DNA of 64,000 nt from positions 100,132,686 to 100,196,685 of the forward strand of contig CM043947.1 of the NCBI GenBank assembly GCA_014529385.2, given 5' to 3'. Under the pieces are notes generated by a model. The model had not been told where the DNA came from, did not search any database, and saw nothing but the letters and a program-made list of their open reading frames with translations. The first letter of the stretch is position 1; each line of letters starts with the position of its first letter. Origin of the DNA: Adiantum capillus-veneris. Taxonomy: Eukaryota; Streptophyta; Polypodiopsida; Polypodiales; Pteridaceae. This document shows positions 60,209 to 64,000 of the stretch, piece after piece. The position numbers and the translations under genes were made by a program.

Positions 60209-62040
60209 CCATAACCGGAAACCATAAATGCAAACCATAACCGGAGTCGGAAACCATAATCATAACCGACAACTATAACCATACACACAAACCATATCCG
60301 GATACGCAACTTGAACCATACCGGGAACGTAAACTATAACCGGAATCACTTACTATAACTACAATCGAAAATTATAACCATAACTAAAAACCATAAACGC
60401 AAACCATAACCGGAGTCGGAAACCATAACCGGAGTCGGAAACCATAACCATAATCGGCAACCATAACCATAAATTCAAACCATAACCAGATAATCCAAAA
60501 CCATAATCATAACCGGAAACCAATATTACACACCCATAACCGGAGTCGGAAACACTTACCATAACCGACAACCATAACCATAAACACAAACCATAATCGA
60601 TACATAACTCAAAACCCTAAATCGGAAACGTATACCATAACCGGAGTCGAAACCATAACCATAACCGGAGTCGAAACAATAACCATAGAGCCATAACCGA
60701 AAATGCAAACCATAACCGGAGTAAATCACACAATCATACTCGAAAACCATACAAAAAACGCATAAATGGCAACCATAACCGGCAGCTATAACCATAAAAT
60801 GCAAACCATAACCGGAGTAAATCACACAATCATACTCGAAAACCATACAAAAAACGCATAAGTGGCAACCATAACCGGCAGCTATAACCATAAACGCAAA
60901 CCATAACCGGATACGTAACTCAAAACTATACCGAAAACGTAAACCATAACCGGAGTCGAAACCATAACCATAACCGGAGTCGAAACCATAACCATAATTG
61001 GAGTCAAAACCATAACCATAATCATAACAAAACGCAAACCATAGCCGGAGTCGAAATCAGAAACGTAATTGAAAATGTAAATCACACAATCATGCTCAAA
61101 AACCATACAAAAAACGCATAAGTGACAACCATAACCGGCAACCATAACCATAAACGCAAACCATAATTGGATACGTAACTCAAAACCATACCGAAAACAT
61201 AAACCATAACCGGAGTCAAGATCATAACCATAACCGGAGTCAAAACCATAACCGGAAATGCAAACCATAGCCGGAGTCAAAATCTGAAACGCAATTGAAA
61301 ATGTAAATCACACAATCATACTCGAAAACCATACAAAAAACGCATAAGTGGCAACCATAACTGACAACTATAACCATAAACGAAAACCATAACCGGATAT
61401 GTAACTCAAAACCATACCGGAAACATAAACCATAACCAGAGTTGAAAACACTTACCATAACCATAACCATAAACGCAAACTATAACTGGATATGTAACTC
61501 AAAACCATACCGGAAACGTAAACCATAACCAGAGTCAAAACCATAACCATAACCGGAAACGCAAACCATAACCGGAGTCGAAAACATTTACCATAACTAT
61601 AACCGGCAACCATAACCATAAAAGCAAACCATAACCGGATATGTAACTCAAAACCATACCGAAAATGTAAATCATAACCAGAATCACTTACCATAACCAT
61701 AATCGAAAACCATAACCATAACGAAAACAAAAAACATAATCCATAAGCGGAGTCGAAAATACTCACCATAACCATAACCGGCAACCATAACTAGAAACGC
61801 AAACCATAATCGGATATGTAACTCAAAACCATACCGGAAACGTAAACCATAACCGGAGTCACTCACCACAGCCATAATCGGCAACACATAATCGGGAGTC
61901 ATGATCATAAACTACATAAGAACCCATGACCATAAACCATAACTGGATACCATGACCATAAACCGTAACTCGAGACCACACCAAAAACCATAACGATGAT
62001 CATAAACCATAACGAAAAACCATGACCATAAAACATACTA
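60205..62040. repeat. CCATAA-type satellite with higher-order units
   Basis: About 1.8 kb built from AACCATAACCGG, GGAGTCGAAACC and ACGCAAACC variants. A longer block with GTAAATCACACAATCATACT and CATACAAAAAACGCATA recurs near 60723, 60822, 61077 and 61303, so there is irregular higher-order structure. It starts at the MULE stop codon. Tyr/Gly-rich minus-strand ORFs here come from the repeat. Confidence 0.93.
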
Positions 62041-62156
62041 AGGTTTTGTATCAAAATTAACTCCAAAGAGTTGTTAGCCAAGTCGTGTCTGAAGAGCATA
62101 CATAAAACAAGTCATATCATCGCTACACGAGTCCAAAAGCTACATGTATAGAAAAA

Positions 62157-62971
62157 ATCCATTGTCTATTCCTTTTGCAATGGCACTTCTCCAAGTGCTC
62201 GGGCCAACCATTCTCTAAGATCTTCTTTCAATATCTTCACATCTTCATGTTGAAACCATTTTCTAGAAAGCTGCCATAAATATAAGTAGTCAAAAGCTTC
62301 TATAAACAACTACATATAATCCTTAACAAAACAAACAACATAATGGATTACCCAAGAACATGGCGAGACGACCGACCAAGCCACCCTTAATAAGCATGCG
62401 CATACATTTCGTCACATACCATCCACAATCATGAGCATTTGGCTGTTGTGGAATCTACACCAAGAAACAAAACAAATTACATTTGACTGCCAAAAGATAC
62501 ATTGAGATTTTGTAGATCACTCACCTCAATAGTTTCACATCCTATCGAATTTATCGAATCCAATAGCTCTGACTGTACAACTTGATCTGTACAATATTTT
62601 TCAAAATGTTAATAGGCTCTAAAACAAGGAAAACAAGAAGCTTATGCAATGAGACTAAAATTATTTAGCATACATAACCTCTGCAAGTATACCTTTGTCG
62701 AACATCCCGATATTCGTGAGCTGAGCGTAGAATGGACGAGGAATCAAACATTTAAAAGCATGACCTTTTTCGAGGAATTCCATCTAGACGTAGACGATGC
62801 GGATTGTACAAAACGATAAGAGTCCAATGGGATCTGAACATAGGTAGGGTGTCATAAATTTTAATAACATACCATATACAACAAAAAGATGGTGAATAAT
62901 ATTATTACCTATCAACAATTGGGAAGAAGGTGAAACTATGGCTTCCAAGATCTGGCGAACCAAAGAAGTTC

Positions 62972-63013
<42 letters not shown>

Positions 63014-64000
63014 TGTGATAACAAATGCATATCATTTTAACTATTCGAAAAGAAAAAAAACTAAAGTTCATACATAGCAAATAGGTTCATAGCCATTGTC
63101 GATGCCTCAACATCAAGCTCACTCTGTTGGAACGATCCTATCATGTCAACCCCAAGGTTAAAACGTACAGACTTTAAGTGGAAAATGACTCCTCCACTAC
63201 AATAGTAAAAATATCATAGAATAAGAAAAAAATATAACTTGAAAGTTACGAAACTAGCCTATCACTAAAAAATGATAGCTTACCTGACAGTCCCTTCTGG
63301 ACTTAGCGGTATGGGGCTTTTACAATCAATCACGCCTTGGTGAATCTCAATTGCGACATGGGTTTTATCTTTCGATTGTTGCGATTTTTTATCATCAAAT
63401 ATTGGTTGCCAACGATGTTGTGTGGTTGATTTATTTATTTATTTGATATAGATTCAAAAATACCTGATGAATCTCCTGTGTCAATCCATCCATTGCCTCA
63501 GGGTCACGCTTTCTTTTGGTCTTTAGCTTTTGCGGAGGAGCAGGAGGAATCTCCATTTGACTTGTGCTTGCATCCTGTGGTGAGTAGTCTCAAAGAAGTT
63601 ATTTAAAAATAGTATATATATTGTTTAAGAGACAATTATGTGAGCACTATACCGGTGTGGTTTCTGTTTTTTATGTAGAATTACTCTTCTCGCTTCCTTT
63701 AGGTAAATCTGATGTTGTATGCGCTTCTATTGAACATTATAATTCATGAGAATTTAGAACACATATATAATAATGTAGTATGTAAAAAATATTGAAACTT
63801 ACAACTTTATCATAGCCATCCGAAACTCCTTCTATGACCAACTTCTCTCGTGTTTGGATGTTGAGTCCCATGATGCTAGCTCATCTTTGACAAATTCATC
63901 TATCCATGACTCCTTTGTTATTTTTCCTTTCTTCTTACGTGCACAAGGCGTCCATCCCCGCTCTCCCTGTTCTCTCTTTCTTTTCTTGTATGCCTTTCTG
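62157..64000 (-). CDS. ULP1-like cysteine protease (C48) gene, 5' end outside window
   Basis: Roughly nine minus-strand exons with GT-AG borders. N-terminal exons are basic (RKAYKKRKREQGERG, KLKTKRKRDPEA, nuclear-signal-like). Then come HRWQPIFDDKKSQQ, IFHLKSVRFNLGVDMIGSFQ and FFGSPDLGSHSFTFFPIVDR. The catalytic region reads RSHWTLIVLYNPHRLRLD (His at 62827-62829), FKCLIPRPFYAQL, then IPQQPNAHDCGWYVTKCM with Gln and the catalytic Cys at 62425-62427. The end WLARALGEVPLQKE stops near 62167. ULP1 enzymes remove SUMO; copies are carried by plant MULE and CACTA elements. Some exon joins (62270, 62770) do not keep frame, so it may be decaying. It faces the MULE gene. Confidence 0.7.
62975..63008. 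repeat. (TA)n microsatellite in intron
   Basis: About 17 TA units next to an exon border of the ULP1-like gene. Confidence 0.9.

Noticed and set aside
60205-62040. Interstitial telomere repeat
   Set aside because: The core is CCATAA with CCGG interruptions, not the plant telomere CCCTAAA.
60359-62099. Tyr/Gly/Val-rich minus-strand proteins
   Set aside because: These are translations of the CCATAA satellite. The periodic residues come from the repeat unit.

Overview
This is a nuclear window from a land plant, almost certainly not a flowering plant. The signs are canonical GT-AG introns of 70-85 bp, plant lineages of LTR retrotransposon, a PPR gene, an LRR receptor-like gene, an ORC5 fragment, and a misplaced 18S rRNA piece at 6.9-7.25 kb. 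From memory, that rRNA text fits fern, lycophyte or moss 18S better than angiosperm 18S. The exact organism cannot be fixed from the sequence. The DNA is repeat-rich heterochromatin-like sequence. I see no complete, undamaged single-copy cellular gene; nearly all coding text is mobile-element protein or host-gene debris. Long (GA)n/(CT)n arrays recur throughout.

Layout. 0-0.73 kb holds a broken histone-H3-like gene with an acidic segment inside its tail. 1.5-4.7 kb holds two unrecognised minus-strand intron-containing genes, one with a good TATA box. 5.37-13.02 kb is a complete but decayed Ty3/gypsy element of Tat type (minus strand, two 1.22 kb LTRs, ACGT target duplication, two RNase H domains). 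About 370 bp of 18S rRNA has replaced part of its integrase. 13.2-19.0 kb is an LRR-receptor pseudogene apparently split by a non-coding LTR element (14.05-18.84 kb). 19.0-22.3 kb holds microsatellites, promoter-like duplications and PPR debris. 25.1-29.4 kb is a decayed Ty1/copia element (plus strand). 30.5-31.1 kb is a lone gypsy LTR with a tRNA-Asp-type primer site.

The most unusual part is 31.6-42.8 kb. A plus-strand gene with transposase-like motifs (SDGAASQFK, HGKGEHDG) faces a minus-strand gene or gene set that includes an FCP1-like HAD phosphatase domain, a coiled coil and basic and acidic segments. The introns on both strands are filled with GGTACT-rich minisatellites reading in the same sense relative to transcription. 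A second convergent pair lies at 57.2-64.0 kb: a MULE transposase (plus) and a ULP1-type cysteine protease (minus), separated by a 1.8 kb CCATAA-type satellite.

43.5-57 kb is a nest of fragments: a CACTA-like end, a foldback element, two tandem tRNA-derived SINE-like copies, a fairly well-preserved copia element (minus) running into a 200-N assembly gap, an ORC5 piece, one gypsy element missing its 3' part, a copia LTR plus gag, and a second gypsy gag.

The pieces do not form a metabolic pathway. The coherent stories are transposition, nested insertion, capture of cellular genes (H3, ORC5, 18S, ULP1, HAD phosphatase) and decay, often by in-frame TGA codons.
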